Origin: Branchiostoma floridae
Lineage: Eukaryota > Chordata > Leptocardii > Amphioxiformes > Branchiostomatidae
NCBI RefSeq assembly: GCF_000003815.2
Contig: NC_049994.1
Location: forward strand, 3,259,627 to 3,319,195
Length of the DNA: 59,569 bases
Direction: 5' to 3'
Shown here: positions 45,092-55,994 of the stretch, piece by piece
How the letters are laid out: every line of letters begins with the position of its first letter
Numbering within the stretch: position 1 is the first letter of the stretch
Translations under genes and position numbers: made by a program
Notes under the pieces: generated by a model
Databases searched by the model: none
Told to the model about the DNA's origin: nothing
The model's input: only the letters and a program-made list of their open reading frames with translations

Positions 45092-45552
45092 TTAGGCCCA
45101 TTGGGTATCTGTGGAAAAATCCAATAACGCAAAACTCAGTGCTGTAGAACAACGTTATCGTTAGTTTTATTAGTGATAATTGACGTTGCCATGCTGGAAT
45201 CAAGTGTTTGTTCACAAAATAATATTTTGCAAGTACAACTTTGCCCCAACATTTTGGCACTACAAAAATGATTTGATTTGGCCAAGATAACAAATGCATT
45301 ATTCAAGTTGTGTGCTGACAGCAGCATCTTAGTTCAACAGTTAAAACAAAGTCAGGGCTGTTAAAATGTTGGCAGATCTTCCCCAGGCAATGTGATTTTA
45401 ATTTAGCGGGCCTGCCAAAATTTCACTGAAAGGCATACACGTGCAGTAGATCGATATGCACAATCATAAAAAGCTCCTGTAATATTGTACCGACTTTTAT
45501 CTTGTAGGAACCGATGCATTGTATGGAAGAGGTAGATAGCTATAAACAAAAC
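45092..45552. other. Intergenic, nothing recognised
   Basis: No further exon-like frame was seen upstream of the minus-strand fragment. Confidence 0.35.
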
Positions 45553-45649
45553 TATCTTAAAGCTTACGTTTGTGAAGATTATACATCCAGGAATATAATG
45601 AATAGATGAAAGTTGAATCTCTTCTTCTGGATAAATCAAATTTAATTCA

Positions 45650-45683
45650 GACGTTTCAAACGACATCCGTCGTTCTTCTTCAG
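45650..45683 (-). ncRNA. Hammerhead-ribozyme-like core (foldback left arm)
   Basis: Minus strand: CTGAAGA, then stem II AACGAC/GTCGTT with a GGAT loop, then GAAA and CGTC. This fits the conserved CUGANGA ... GAAA core with a GUC cleavage triplet. Flanking TTCA and TGAA can form stem I. Stem III reduces to the palindrome ACGU, so activity would need a dimer, as described for hammerheads of Penelope-like elements. Confidence 0.55.
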
Positions 45684-46050
45684 TGAAATAAAAATAAAAG
45701 TTTACAACTCTGCGGAATAAGGAATACTTCTTATGTTCTAAATTAACAAAAAAGGTAACGGCTAAGGTGTTCTAAAGTAAACATGGTAGGTAACTATAGA
45801 GGTGTTCTAAACAGTGTTCTAAATAAACAAAAAGGTAACTGATGACAAGGTAGCCTTTCTTATTTTGCTAGAATGTATCACAGAACCTTTGTCAGTTACC
45901 TTTTTGTTTATTTAGAACACTGTCTAGAATACCTCTGTAGTTACCTACCATATTTTCTTCAGAACACCATACCCGTTCACTGTTTTGTTTATTTAGAACG
46001 TAAGAAGTCTCCCTTATTCCGCAGAGTTGTGAACTTTTGTCGTCCTTTCC

Positions 46051-46084
46051 CTTAAGGAGAACGACGGAGGTCGTTCGAAACGTC
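46051..46084 (+). ncRNA. Decayed hammerhead-like motif (foldback right arm)
   Basis: Stem II is perfect (GAACGAC/GTCGTTC around GGAG) and GAAACGTC is intact. The 5' core reads CTTAAGGA instead of CTGANGA, so the invariant G5 context is lost and this copy should be inactive. It is the mirror image of 45650-45683. Confidence 0.45.
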
Positions 46085-46150
46085 TGAATTAAATTTGCTT
46101 TATCCAGAAGAAGAGATTCAACTTTCATCTATTCATTTATCTTAAAGCTT

Positions 46151-47396
46151 GTTAGGTCAGCAAAGGAAGTCTGAAACGTCCAGCGAGGGACATTTGTCAG
46201 TGTCTGTACGTTCATAGCTATAAGTCACGATTCTTCGGATGGATATAATAAGTTTTAGATTACTTAAGCATGTTGGTAGGTAATAAGGTCCCAGGAAAAG
46301 ATGGCAATTTTGGGCACGGAAGCATATACTAGCCTGTACTAGTAATTTTAGGTTTGAAAGGATGAAAAGATCCACACCGCTACCCCTCTCTTGAAGGCTG
46401 TGCAGTGTGGATAGTAGCATCTATTGACTGTTTCACGGCAATCCTTGCTACATAAATTGAGCCAAATAGCTAGTAATGGTTAGCTTTTATCCATTTTTCC
46501 AATAGCTCATTTTTTTCCCGAGAAATTGTAATTGTTAAAAAAAAAACGTTATTTTAGCGACATAAGCCCACACCGCAAGCGCAATAGCTTCTTCGGTGAG
46601 GTTTGCGTGCAACTGTAAGCTATGAAGCACCTTCTCGAATAATAAAACCTTCCTGCAAAAACAGTCCCTCACTCAGAAATCCAAAAATTTTCTACTGACA
46701 GAGGCAGTAAAACTCTACTGATTTGTTATTTCTACTGCCTTTGTGAGAGAAAACAGTTTATACCTGTGTATTACTACAGTCATAAATGGCCTATTCACTC
46801 AGCCGTGCAAAGCTAGAGCCTTCAGATAAGCTAGATTTACGGGAACGATAGTAATAAGGAAGTCCATTCAATGTGAAATGTGGTCTCTTCTACGTTTTCC
46901 TCTAGATGAAAAAGCCTATAGTATAATAAAGTCCTACTGCCTAAAACGACGTAGTAGTAGATCTTTTTACCAAGAAATACATAGCACGCGTCAAAATGAC
47001 GTACTATTTTCCTAGAACCAGTGCATTTTAGTCTTATTTGGCGTCAAAGTAAACTGATTTCCGCTACGATATGCGGCCTTGTTGACTGGATTATTTGGAT
47101 AACATCTGCGCGAAAGTCTTTTTTGTCAGTTTCCATTCTGCAAACTTATGAAGCAGCTGCAAGATATAATGACCAATATATGCCAAAAATATCGGAAGAC
47201 AGATATTAATGCTGTAGAATGCTCAGGTCAACTTTAAGACCAACGACAACAAAGATGAAGAATCTATTGTCCTGTACGCCATATTCTGTTTGCTTCCTCA
47301 TTTGTTCAGAATTGCTGATCACAAAGATTTCATTATAAAAGCAATTATCTTTTTAAATTCTGACCAATCTTCTTTATTCGAACGTTCGCATGTTTT
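46151..47396. other. Intergenic, nothing recognised
   Basis: No gene. GTCTGAAACGTCC near 46169 may be a further stray tail fragment. Confidence 0.4.
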
Positions 47397-47429
47397 CCCT
47401 CTAGCTCTGGGGATCCCAGAGCTAGAGGG
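47397..47429. repeat. Perfect 15-bp palindromic hairpin
   Basis: CCCTCTAGCTCTGGG, loop GAT, CCCAGAGCTAGAGGG: 15 uninterrupted base pairs around a 3-nt loop. No T tract follows and the context is eukaryotic, so it is not a bacterial terminator. Function unknown. Confidence 0.9.
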
Positions 47430-47658
47430 TTCCATCTATATCATTAAATCAACATGACTAGAATTAAAGGACACTTTTAAAAATTGCAACACATTTCAGA
47501 TTTAATGGAAATGCGTAAGGTTGCTCAGTATCAACGACTGACTGTTCTCAATGTAGCGTGAAATACAAGTAGAGCATCTTTTACAAATCCAGCTTGGGAC
47601 CGCATCTGTAAGCAGCGCCATCTATACTGCAGTACAACAGCACCCAGTCAGAATTGCC

Positions 47659-47691
47659 CTGAGGAAGGTGAGAGACGGTCACTGAAACGTC
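47659..47691 (+). ncRNA. Hammerhead-ribozyme-like core
   Basis: CTGAGGA, stem II GGTGA/TCACT (one G-U) around GAGACGG, then GAAA and CGTC. The CUGANGA and GAAA elements are intact. Flanking stem I pairing is poor, so activity is doubtful. Upstream AGCAGCGCCATCTATACTGC and the GAAACGTC tail suggest a Penelope-like remnant. Confidence 0.5.
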
Positions 47692-49068
47692 ATTGGAACA
47701 AACCATTTGATTTTATATGATAAACATTGACTTAACAGCCTCGCGAAGCTATTCACAGAGTTTAAACACGTCCTCTTGAAAAGACGTTGTTCTTAGTTCG
47801 TTAGTTTTTACATGTTGCCTTTGGGGGGCCTTTCAGCTTGTATAGTTGATAAGATTTGGCCATCAGCATTTTCTTTCAAGCATTCTTGCACAAAAGTTTT
47901 ACAATGATTAACTCTATCGATTTTAACAACGTGAAACGGAAATTCAATTTCCTAAGCTCCTATCAGTTACGAAATATATTGTCTTACGATGTAGGTTTTT
48001 CAGCTCGAAAAATAAAAGCTGTTAACAGTTTTCATAAAGTCTAAGATGTATTTTGATAGCTTAGACATTAAGATATTTCCGCGTATTCCGCAGTAATTCC
48101 GTAGTGTTGGAAATAAATGTTTGACATTATGCACAACCAGATGTGAGATAATCCGGTTTGAGAACTTAGAATAGAACCATATGAATATTCATATTGATCT
48201 TTTTTCTCAGGCCACAGTCAGCACATTTTATGGATGGCATCCTCTGCAGATTGCAAGAAATTGTGAGAAAAAAAATAAGATTAAGTAAAAAAAAGTTGCT
48301 AAATGTTCAAAATAGACACACAAACAAAGAACTGACAAAATATGTCATCACAGCTAGCAAGGAATTCACCCCTGTACTCAAGTGCAGTAGTACTAAAAGT
48401 GACACTAGTGTGGTATACTGGTATCACTTAGCTTACCGAGTGGGTAACTACACCCATAACCTCCATATTGGTGACGCTTGTAAAACTATTCAACTAGTTT
48501 TAATTCTACAATTACATTTATATGATCTATGTAGTGTCAAGTGCAATTTTTCGGCAACAAGCCAAACTACTAGCAGATTTTGGTATCTTTTTCGTCATGT
48601 TGACCATCCCCAAAGAAGGAAAATCCTGATTCTTCTATATCAGACAAAAAGACAATGAGCGCGAGAGTTTAATCCATAAAATTTACTTGCTGTGGCCTTA
48701 GAATATATTTTTCCACTAATTTTATCTAAAATATATGTTAGTACATAATTTCTTGATTAGCGCCGTGCAATCTATAATCAAAGCATAAATAGTAAAGCGT
48801 TTCTAAATGATTTCCCTATCGATGTATCCAGATTGCAAATTATGCAGCTCACCTTCACCTTATTATAAATTACGTATTCTGAAACCAAATCATTTCTTCC
48901 TAATCCACCCATTTATTTATATTCACCACAGGCAATTTTAGGGATAAACTCGACTTAGGAAGCAGTCTTACTTCAACACTTGACATTATCAATCTTGGAC
49001 CTCTGAAATCGTCCTCAGTCATAGCAACAGTATAAAAGACCAGTTTCTTCCAGATCTCCTCAGTGTCA
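47692..49068. other. Intergenic with one long weak frame
   Basis: A 154-codon plus frame (48194-48658) follows a TTTTTTCTCAG-type acceptor but shows no secure domain. Otherwise AT-rich and empty. Confidence 0.3.
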
Positions 49069-49195
49069 CTGACGAAGGATAGTGGATTCTATCCGAAACG
49101 TCTGAACGTTTTAAAACCACATCCAGTTGCTTGAGTAACTATTTTTGGCGTATCTTATTACCTGGATGTCTAACCTACATCGACGTACTAGTATA
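49069..49195 (+). mobile_element. Penelope-like tail with hammerhead-like core
   Basis: CTGACGA at 49069-49075, stem II GGATAG/CTATCC around TGGATT, and GAAACGTC to 49102 form the hammerhead-like motif. It is followed by a tail with CATCCAGTTGCTTGAGTAAC and TTGGCGTATCTTATTACCTG, repeated at 39479-39680 and in part at 42319-42373. No reverse transcriptase or GIY-YIG frame is nearby. Confidence 0.62.
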
Positions 49196-51007
49196 TTTTG
49201 CCTCAGTATAGAAAACACGTAATGAAGGGGTCTAAGGCATCTACTTCATTATGAGACACATTGATTGATTATTCTCAAAGTTGAACAGGTAATCCATATT
49301 AGCTATTTGTTGTCTGTTAATATTTCAAGACATTTGCTTCTTATTATTTATTTCAAGTTGTTATATTTGTATATTTCATGAGGATATTTGTACAGCTGTT
49401 TCTATGTTGAGGTTATTAATGACTTTTGTTGTTCTTAACATTACATGGTGTATATTGACCTACGTTAATTTGTGGAGGTAAAAATTTGTGGAGGTAAAAC
49501 CCTAGCACATTCTACCTAATTTTTATATTTCTTGAAATTGAACATTGGGAGTTAAAGTATTCTAACCTTAGTTAAACAAAATACCAGTACAAAAGGTTTA
49601 AAACTATGAAAATCTATCTGGTTATGTTGTCAAATATCATTGGTTTCGGAATCAGATCTATTTATTCTTTCTTGTCAACTCTACAATGGCTGAGTTGACG
49701 CATTGGTCTCGGATTATTATTATTGGGGGGGGGGGGGCATGAAAACTTCTTACTCATCTTGAATAAACCAAATGAGAACATACACGTCACATACTTTGTA
49801 GATATTTAATACTTTTATGCCTTATGATCCGCAAGACTAAATACTTGCAATATGATCAAAGGTGTGGTCCACTGACATGCTTTTGTGAAATGTTCATTAT
49901 TACATTCACAAACCTGAATTTAATGATAAAGTACTACGGACCTTACATACCAAATTGAGAATTACAATGACTTCGAGATGGGCAACCTTGGCTAAATAAA
50001 ACAGACACAAAAACTGACACTCACTATCAATCGTTTCAGCTTCACAACATTACTCAAATATTCCTTGTATTGTGTCTCTTCTTGTACAAATAGAAAATAT
50101 TGACAGTTAAATTGTTTTGTGTTGTCAAAAAATATTGTTCACCAGCTTAAAATTTGTTTTAACACTCATCCAAACTCAAATGAATATCAGAATCGTATCA
50201 TAGATAATAAGACATATTTGTGTGAGAGACAATCTGCAGAAACACCTAGGCCCCACCTGGACACTTACTGCAAGATGCAGAAGAGTCTGGAGTAGTTTAA
50301 GGGAGGGGTTCCTCAGAAAGAACAACAATACCCTGCCATGAGTGAGTGAGTGAGATAGTTGTGTGCCTGGAAATTTGGTGTACTCTTAATATTTAATACT
50401 GCCAGACAGAGCATAGAAAACCAGTGTTGTTATATTTGCATTAAGTTCACTTAATGTGCAACCAAACTTTTACTCCTTATCCAGCGTGTCTTCATTCCAT
50501 GACTGTCTTGAAGAGTAACTTGTCTTGGTCACCGTCCTAGCCAGGGCTCTGTCGATATCATCACAGCGGTTGTCAGTGGATTATTGAGCTCTTGTAGTTC
50601 GAGTTATCTGTTGATTCTATTGTACAAACTTCCTAGATATGGTATTTAATCAATTCACGTTACCCCCCGATTTTCAAAAACTTATTGAATGTATCTCATC
50701 ATTCGACAGTCAATTGGAGACCACAATTTGTGAGCACAAGGTCGATATAAGACACAAATATGATTCAAGATCACCGTCAACATAACCCCGAAGCAGCACC
50801 TTTGACCATTCTACCTCTTTGACACTTAAGAAGGGATTCTGTGGTGCGTCAAGGGGTTTAAGGTATGCATTACTAGACCTATAATGAGCAGAAAGTGTCA
50901 GAGTGTACAATCTGAATATCATTGTTTCCATTATTCATCTTCGCCTCGAATTTTTACTGTTTTCAGTTAGTTTGTGAACAGTACTAGTATAACATGAGAA
51001 GACTTGT
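49196..51007. other. Intergenic, nothing recognised
   Basis: 1.8 kb without a gene-like frame. It contains a 13-G run at 49725-49737 and a small GTGGAGGTAAAA duplication at about 49473-49499. Confidence 0.4.
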
Positions 51008-51495
51008 ATGGATAAACGAAACTTTATCTAACCAACACCAAACTTGATTGGAATTTTTTAGCCGACTCCTTTAGCCTTGTTCACGTAATTGACCCGTCTA
51101 CTGTAGCTTCCGGACGTGACGTCAGAGACACACGACTGCAGCAGAAGGTCGTTAATGCCAGATAACCTGTGTCGCCCGCCGTCTCTGTTCAGCAATGTAC
51201 ACAGCCTCCTTCACTCCTCTTGCAAAGAATTCCGGATCTGAATCAAAGATTTTGCCTTTTTTAAGAGGAGACTGGGTACATCAGCGCCCGCCGTTCATCG
51301 CTCAGTAGAGACGGGGGGTGACACAGGTTTTCTGGCATTTCCGACCCTCTGCTGCAGTCGTGTGTCTCTGACGTCACATCCGGAAGCTATAGTAGGGGGT
51401 TCCATTCCGTAAACAAGGCTGACGGAGTTGGCGAAAAATTTGGGGCTAGCCCCAATCAAATTTGGTGTTTGCTAGGTATAGTTTAGTTCATCCAT
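51008..51495. mobile_element. Nonautonomous element with very long inverted repeats
   Basis: Imperfect inverted arms run almost to the centre. The left words ATGGATAAACGAAACT, AACACCAAACTTGATTGG, AGCTTCCGGACGTGACGTCA and ACACGACTGCAGCAG are mirrored at the right by the inverses of CTGCTGCAGTCGTGTGT, TGACGTCACATCCGGAAGCT, CCAATCAAATTTGGTGTT and AGTTTAGTTCATCCAT. Total length is about 488 bp, noncoding. The arms carry a GACGTCA word on each side. The target duplication is not clear. Confidence 0.8.
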
Positions 51496-52241
51496 ATTGT
51501 CATTTATCCACACAAATGAACTTTCATGCTAAAGTAAGAAAACTTGGATCATATCATAGCACACATATTGCTGCTTTGGCAAACCGTATACGTTTACAGC
51601 AGCGCATGTGCATCGGACAAGTAGGTTTGCTGAGATAAGTAAATGTTTCATTCTGATTAAAATAGACGTACATCAATTTGGCAGTAACCTTGCCTTGTGC
51701 TCGCAGCTGTGGCTTGAAGATAAAGAAAGTTGACCCATTTAAGCCGTAGATACCATCAGTCCATTACTCTCTTTGTTGACTTCCAGAATAAAGTTCTCCC
51801 TGTCTATACAGAGCTCCACGGCAAGCGACTTTTTGGCCATTGCATTGAAAAGTGTTAAATAGCTAACGACTTAGAGATAGCATTAGATAAGGAGTGGTGA
51901 TATCTCTAGGTGGACATTCCTTTTTAGTAAAAATCGTGACACATCACATTTTCCTACTGATAATAAATTTTGGATGCAAAAGAATACATGCAGCTTCAAC
52001 ATATCAGGTCTTATAGATAAGCAGTACCGATAATGTTGCTGTGAAGATATTTGGTTTGCTTTATTTTGCACAGCCGGATCATGGAATTGATAGAGCTGTC
52101 TTTGACGGTCGTTCGCTAGTCTCTAGCAGACTAACTACGCTGGCTATTATAAGGAAAAAATTCCCAGGGGAGTTTTGCCACCAGGGGAGTCGATTTGCCG
52201 TGAAAGAAAAACATGTCTAAGCGTTGACTGACTTCTCTAGC
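51496..52241. other. Intergenic, nothing recognised
   Basis: No gene-like frame. Confidence 0.4.
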
Positions 52242-52521
52242 CTATTTCCCGCCTATTTTTTGCCGATTTCTACGATCCGCTGGTGGAGGCAAGTCGTTTA
52301 TACGACGAATATAGGCTCGTAAAATCAGCATCTGCACCACAGAGTGTCCATATCGCAACACCAAGAACTTCCGTTTGAACTGCTGAGTTAGTACCAGCTC
52401 CCAGGGGACTAACACACGGACGGTCACTAAGAAACTCGAATAAGCTAGCAGTACCAACATGCAGAACTGTTAGGTTTTCCAATAGCCCAGTCCCATCATT
52501 GCTGCGCATTCTCAATTCCAT
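52242..52521 (-). pseudogene. Possible frame-shifted SGNH-like ORF relic
   Basis: Two overlapping minus frames look coding in succession: NLTVLHVGTASLFEFLSDRP (upstream frame), then FKRKFLVLRYGHSVVQMLIL and RAYIRRINDLPPPADRRNRQ (downstream frame). The order VLHVGT...SDRP...FKRKF..VVQML resembles the LHxGTND ... VVV-Q-LPR layout of SGNH/GDSL-type ORFs carried by several invertebrate transposons. The catalytic D and H are not visible. This is a weak assignment. Confidence 0.28.
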
Positions 52522-52599
52522 GAAGTGATCTAGACGATATTAGATTTTAACCTATGAGATGATTTTAACGCCAATACATTATTTTAATGCTATACGTGT

Positions 52600-52742
52600 G
52601 AGTGCTTTTAAAATTGTTATGATTAATGTATTATGTTGTGTAACAATATGTGACGCACGAGATGGTGTATTGTAATACATTTGTTTTGTAAAGAAGGCAC
52701 AATTCAGCCTTTGGCTGCCACGCCGTTCTGACAAATAAACCA

Positions 52743-52783
<41 letters not shown>
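52600..52783 (+). mobile_element. CR1/L2-like LINE 3' end with (GATT)n tail
   Basis: A 3' UTR-like segment with AAGAAGGCACAATTCAGCCT, TTGGCTGCCACGCCGTTCTG and ACAAATAAACCATTTGATTG runs into about ten GATT repeats (52743-52783). Short tandem repeats directly after a conserved 3' end, without poly(A), are the usual terminus of CR1/L2-group elements. The element is heavily 5'-truncated and no ORF remains. Confidence 0.72.
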
Positions 52784-52784
<1 letters not shown>

Positions 52785-53699
52785 CATCCAACTATTAGTC
52801 TCTACAATTGTCATGGTCACGACCTTCGAGGAATGCGAGCAGATTACTATTGGACTTGGCAGAGCACTTTGGAAAAATGCTCTAGCATCTTAAAGCTTAA
52901 ACTTACATAATTGATATTTTGGGGTATCAAGGGATCATATTGATCCCCGGTGGAGGTCTTCATGTATTGTTGAAATTTAAAAAAAATTGAGGTAAATTCT
53001 GAAATGTTTCGAGTTAATCTTGAGATTTTTCATGAGAATGTCAAGAATTTGCTAATGCAACATCATTGATCTTATTCTGTGACAATATCTTATGCATATT
53101 TTTAACAAGATCCTATTCATGAGTTCTTCTTTATTTTTATTATCATTCTACTTATAAGTTACTTGCTTTAATGGTAACCGTTGTTTTTTGTTGTTACGTT
53201 ACCTTTGATTTTAAAAGATGTTGATATATATGCCGGGGATCCACCTCCCCTAGGGTATATTGGAAGGCGCCAGCATAGGCGACAATAGGCAAACAAACAA
53301 AGCAAAAACAGACTAAAAGTATATCTAATTGTTATTTCGGTCTTTCCGTATGTCGACATACCCGAGTAACATTTATCTATGTCTCTTACTCACGGAATCC
53401 CGTGACTGAAATAAAAACATCCAAAATGTAGTGGAACAGATCGGCTTCTACAAAGCGAGTGACATTTTTACGAGTGCTATGGGTGGCACTAGACGACTCC
53501 GTAAGAGCTTGCATCAACGGTTGATAGATTAAGAAAAGTGTTGGGCCCTGTCGGGGTAGTAACTTTCACACATGCGTCACCTGAGACATTTGCTGACTGC
53601 ACTTTGCAAGGATGCAACGTAGGCTAACCCGCTGGGGCAATATTGCGTTGTTTTACCTCTGGGGAATGTGATTATATTGTTTTTCGCCGTTTCCTCTTA
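52784..53699. other. Intergenic, nothing recognised
   Basis: No gene-like frame or repeat recognised. Confidence 0.4.
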
Positions 53700-53945
53700 A
53701 GGCCCCCTCTCACTTGACGTGCGGCACGCTTGCGGCATTGCTGCGTTCGTTCACTGCGTCACGGTTTTGTTATTTTCTTCGATTTTTTATGATTCAGATA
53801 TTGCGCAATACGTAAAAGTATAACATAAAAGACGACAAAATATTCAACAAGTAAGAAAATTCGTTCTTTATCTCTGAAATTCGTGGAGCATCTTCCGAAC
53901 GCAGCAATGCCGCAAGCGTGCCGCACGTCAAGTGAGAGGGGGCCT
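53700..53945. mobile_element. Young PIF/Harbinger-like MITE with perfect 50-bp ends
   Basis: The first and last 50 bp (53700-53749 and 53896-53945) are perfect inverted repeats starting AGGCCCCCTCTCACTTGACG. Both sides are flanked by TTA (53697-53699 and 53946-53948), the PIF/Harbinger target. The interior GACGACAAAATATTCAACAA and GTTCTTTATCTCTGAAAT is shared with the 2749, 8731, 21643 and 58616 copies, so it is a terminal variant of the same superfamily. Perfect ends point to recent insertion. Confidence 0.9.
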
Positions 53946-54125
53946 TTACAAATAAGTTCATTGACCTCGAAAAGTAGTAGACACCCAGTTGTGTCCGATT
54001 ACAGTTTTTTTTTACAAAGTCTTTCAAAATCATTTAAAGTTTTAACGTTTTTTTCATCTGTCAGACTTTCAGAGTTTTTTTCCATCTCTTAAATGTTTAA
54101 ATTTTTTTTAGCTTACTTCGTGTAC

Positions 54126-55202
54126 TGAAACAAAACTGACGTGTAGTGTAGTTGAAGTGTAATGATGTATCGCTATGTAAGGGAGGAAATTGCAATTTTT
54201 TTTTTCAATTTTCTAATTTTGAGCTTTTTATTTTTTATTTCTTTCTATATTCTTATCTTTTTTTAGATGTCTTTTTGTTAAGAAACAAAACTGTTACGAA
54301 TACCGTAGTTAAGGTGTAAAGATTTATCGCTATCGAAGGGTCATCGGCGCGTCGGGAGGTGATGGCAATTTTTTTTTTTTAGTTTTGAGCTTTTTAGTTT
54401 TTTATAGCTTTGTAGTTTTCTTTTTACTTCTATTTCATTTTTATTGTAACGAAACAAAACTGGCGAGTACTGTACTTGAGGTGTAAAGATTTATCGCTAT
54501 CTAAGGGTCATCGGCGTGTCGAGAGGTGATGGCAATTTTTTTTTTTTAGTTTTGAGCTTTTTAGTTTTTTATAGCTTTGTAGTCTTCATTTTACTTTTAA
54601 TTCATTTTTATTGTAACGAAACAAAACTAGCGAGTACTGTAGTTGAGGTGTAAAGATTTATCGCTATCTAAGGTTCATCGGTGTGTCGGGAGGTGATGGC
54701 AATTTTTTTCTTTAGTTTTGAGCTTTTTAGTTTTTTATAACTTTGTAGTTTTCTTTTTACTTTTAATTCATTTTTATTGTAACGAGACAAAACTGACGAG
54801 TACTTTACTTGAGGTGTAAAGATTTATCGCAATCTAAGGGTCATCGGCGTGTCGAGAGGTGATGGCAAGTTCTTTTTTAGTTTTGAGCTTTTTAGTTTTT
54901 TATAGCTTTGTAGTTTTCTTTTTACTTTTAATTCATTTTCATTGTTACGAAACGAAACTGACGAATACTGTAGTTGAGGTGTAAAGATTTATCGCTATCT
55001 AAGGGTCATCGGCGTGTCGGGAGGTGATGGCAAATTCTTTTTTAGTTTTGAGCTTTTTAGTTTTTTATAGCTTTGTAGTTTTCTTTTTACTTTTAATTCA
55101 TTTTCATTGTAACGAAACAAAACTGACGAGTACTGTACTTGAGGTGTAAAGATTTATCGCTATCTAAGGGTCATCGGTGCGTCGGGAGGTGACGGCAAAT
55201 CT
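54126..55202 (+). repeat. Tandem array, seven units of ~166 bp
   Basis: The anchor GTGTAAAGATTTATCGC occurs at 54157 (variant), 54314, 54481, 54648, 54814, 54979 and 55144, giving spacings of 157, 167, 167, 166, 165 and 165. Units carry AACGAAACAAAACTGACGAG, AGGGTCATCGGCGTGTCG and a T-rich AGTTTTGAGCTTTTTAG stretch. The first unit is the most diverged. The array ends abruptly at GGTGACGGCAAATCTG. Confidence 0.94.
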
Positions 55203-55408
55203 GATTCCCCGGGGCTCAGATTAACGGTTATAGCGCCGTGTAATTGCATATTTGTCAGAGGAGATAGCCATGTCCTAATGTTAGGTCATTCAAGTATCAA
55301 AATCGATGAGGAGGTCAGAGACCCGGTCTTATTTCATCATGGGGAGCGGCTTTTTAGGATCTTCTGATTGCGTGACACGTGGAGAGATGTATCTAATCAA
55401 GACGTGCA
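55203..55408. other. Short spacer, nothing recognised
   Basis: No gene or repeat seen. Confidence 0.4.
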
Positions 55409-55948
55409 TTGCTGGTTAAAGATTCGTTTGAGAAGAATCTCAAATCAACAATTACAAAACCGCCTCAGCTCATTTTCACCGGTAGCTTTGAAACGTTATG
55501 TTCAATGTGCAACTATGAGATTCAAAGAGCCACATATCACAAGCATATTTGACCATAGTTTTAGATTTGACAACTTTGAAATGCTAACATAGTCTTATAA
55601 TGACGGGAGCTGCTGGTTAAAGATTTGTTGAAGAAGAATCTCAAATAAACGATCGCAAAACCGCCTCAGCTCATGCATTTTTCACGGTAGCTTTAGAAAG
55701 TTATGTTTAATGTAGAACTACGATACTTGGTCGGGGAAGATAAAAGAAAAGACTACCTTACCCCTCTTTCTGTACTGTGAATATGGCACTGTTAATTGAT
55801 ATAATTTACTAACTGGAGTAAAGTGCGACATTGTCATCGTCTGTCCAAAAGGAAACAGAAAAAAACTATGAGAAACTAAGAAAACCAATATCACAAGGAA
55901 GTTTGGCCATATTTTCATATTTGACAACTTTTACAATGCTAAAAAGGG
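55409..55948 (+). repeat. Two-copy tandem duplication, second copy interrupted
   Basis: TGCTGGTTAAAGATTCGTTT and AAAACCGCCTCAGCTCATTT (55409-55480) recur as TGCTGGTTAAAGATTTGTTG and AAAACCGCCTCAGCTCATGC (55612-55680). The end of the unit, TTTGACAACTTTGAAATGCT (55566), recurs only at 55920, so the second copy holds about 150 bp of extra sequence (about 55725-55892). The frame at 55368-55592 lies in this repeat and is not supported as a gene. Confidence 0.72.
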
Positions 55949-55994
55949 TAAATACATAAGATATTGCTTCGTAATTATGAAATATACTGATGAC

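Larger units (their letters stand above)
45553..46150. mobile_element. Foldback element with 13-bp flanking repeats
   Basis: Arms of about 250 bp (about 45592-45843 and 45892-46137) are inverted copies separated by a 48-nt loop. TATCTTAAAGCTT at 45553-45565 is repeated exactly at 46138-46150, which looks like a target duplication. Each arm holds ATGAATAGATGAAAGTTGAA at its outer end, then a hammerhead-like motif ending in GAAACGTC. The inner part repeats TTCTAAATAAACAAAAAGG. I read it as two Penelope-type tails in opposed orientation. The left end has about 30 extra bases absent from the right arm. Confidence 0.72.

Noticed and set aside
47397-47429. Rho-independent terminator
   Set aside because: Strong hairpin but no following T tract and a eukaryotic context.
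48194-48658. 154-codon plus frame with a C-x11-W pattern suggestive of an Ig V domain and a nearby acceptor
   Set aside because: Only the C...VYW spacing fits; the second cysteine context and strand pattern are absent, and composition is AT-driven.
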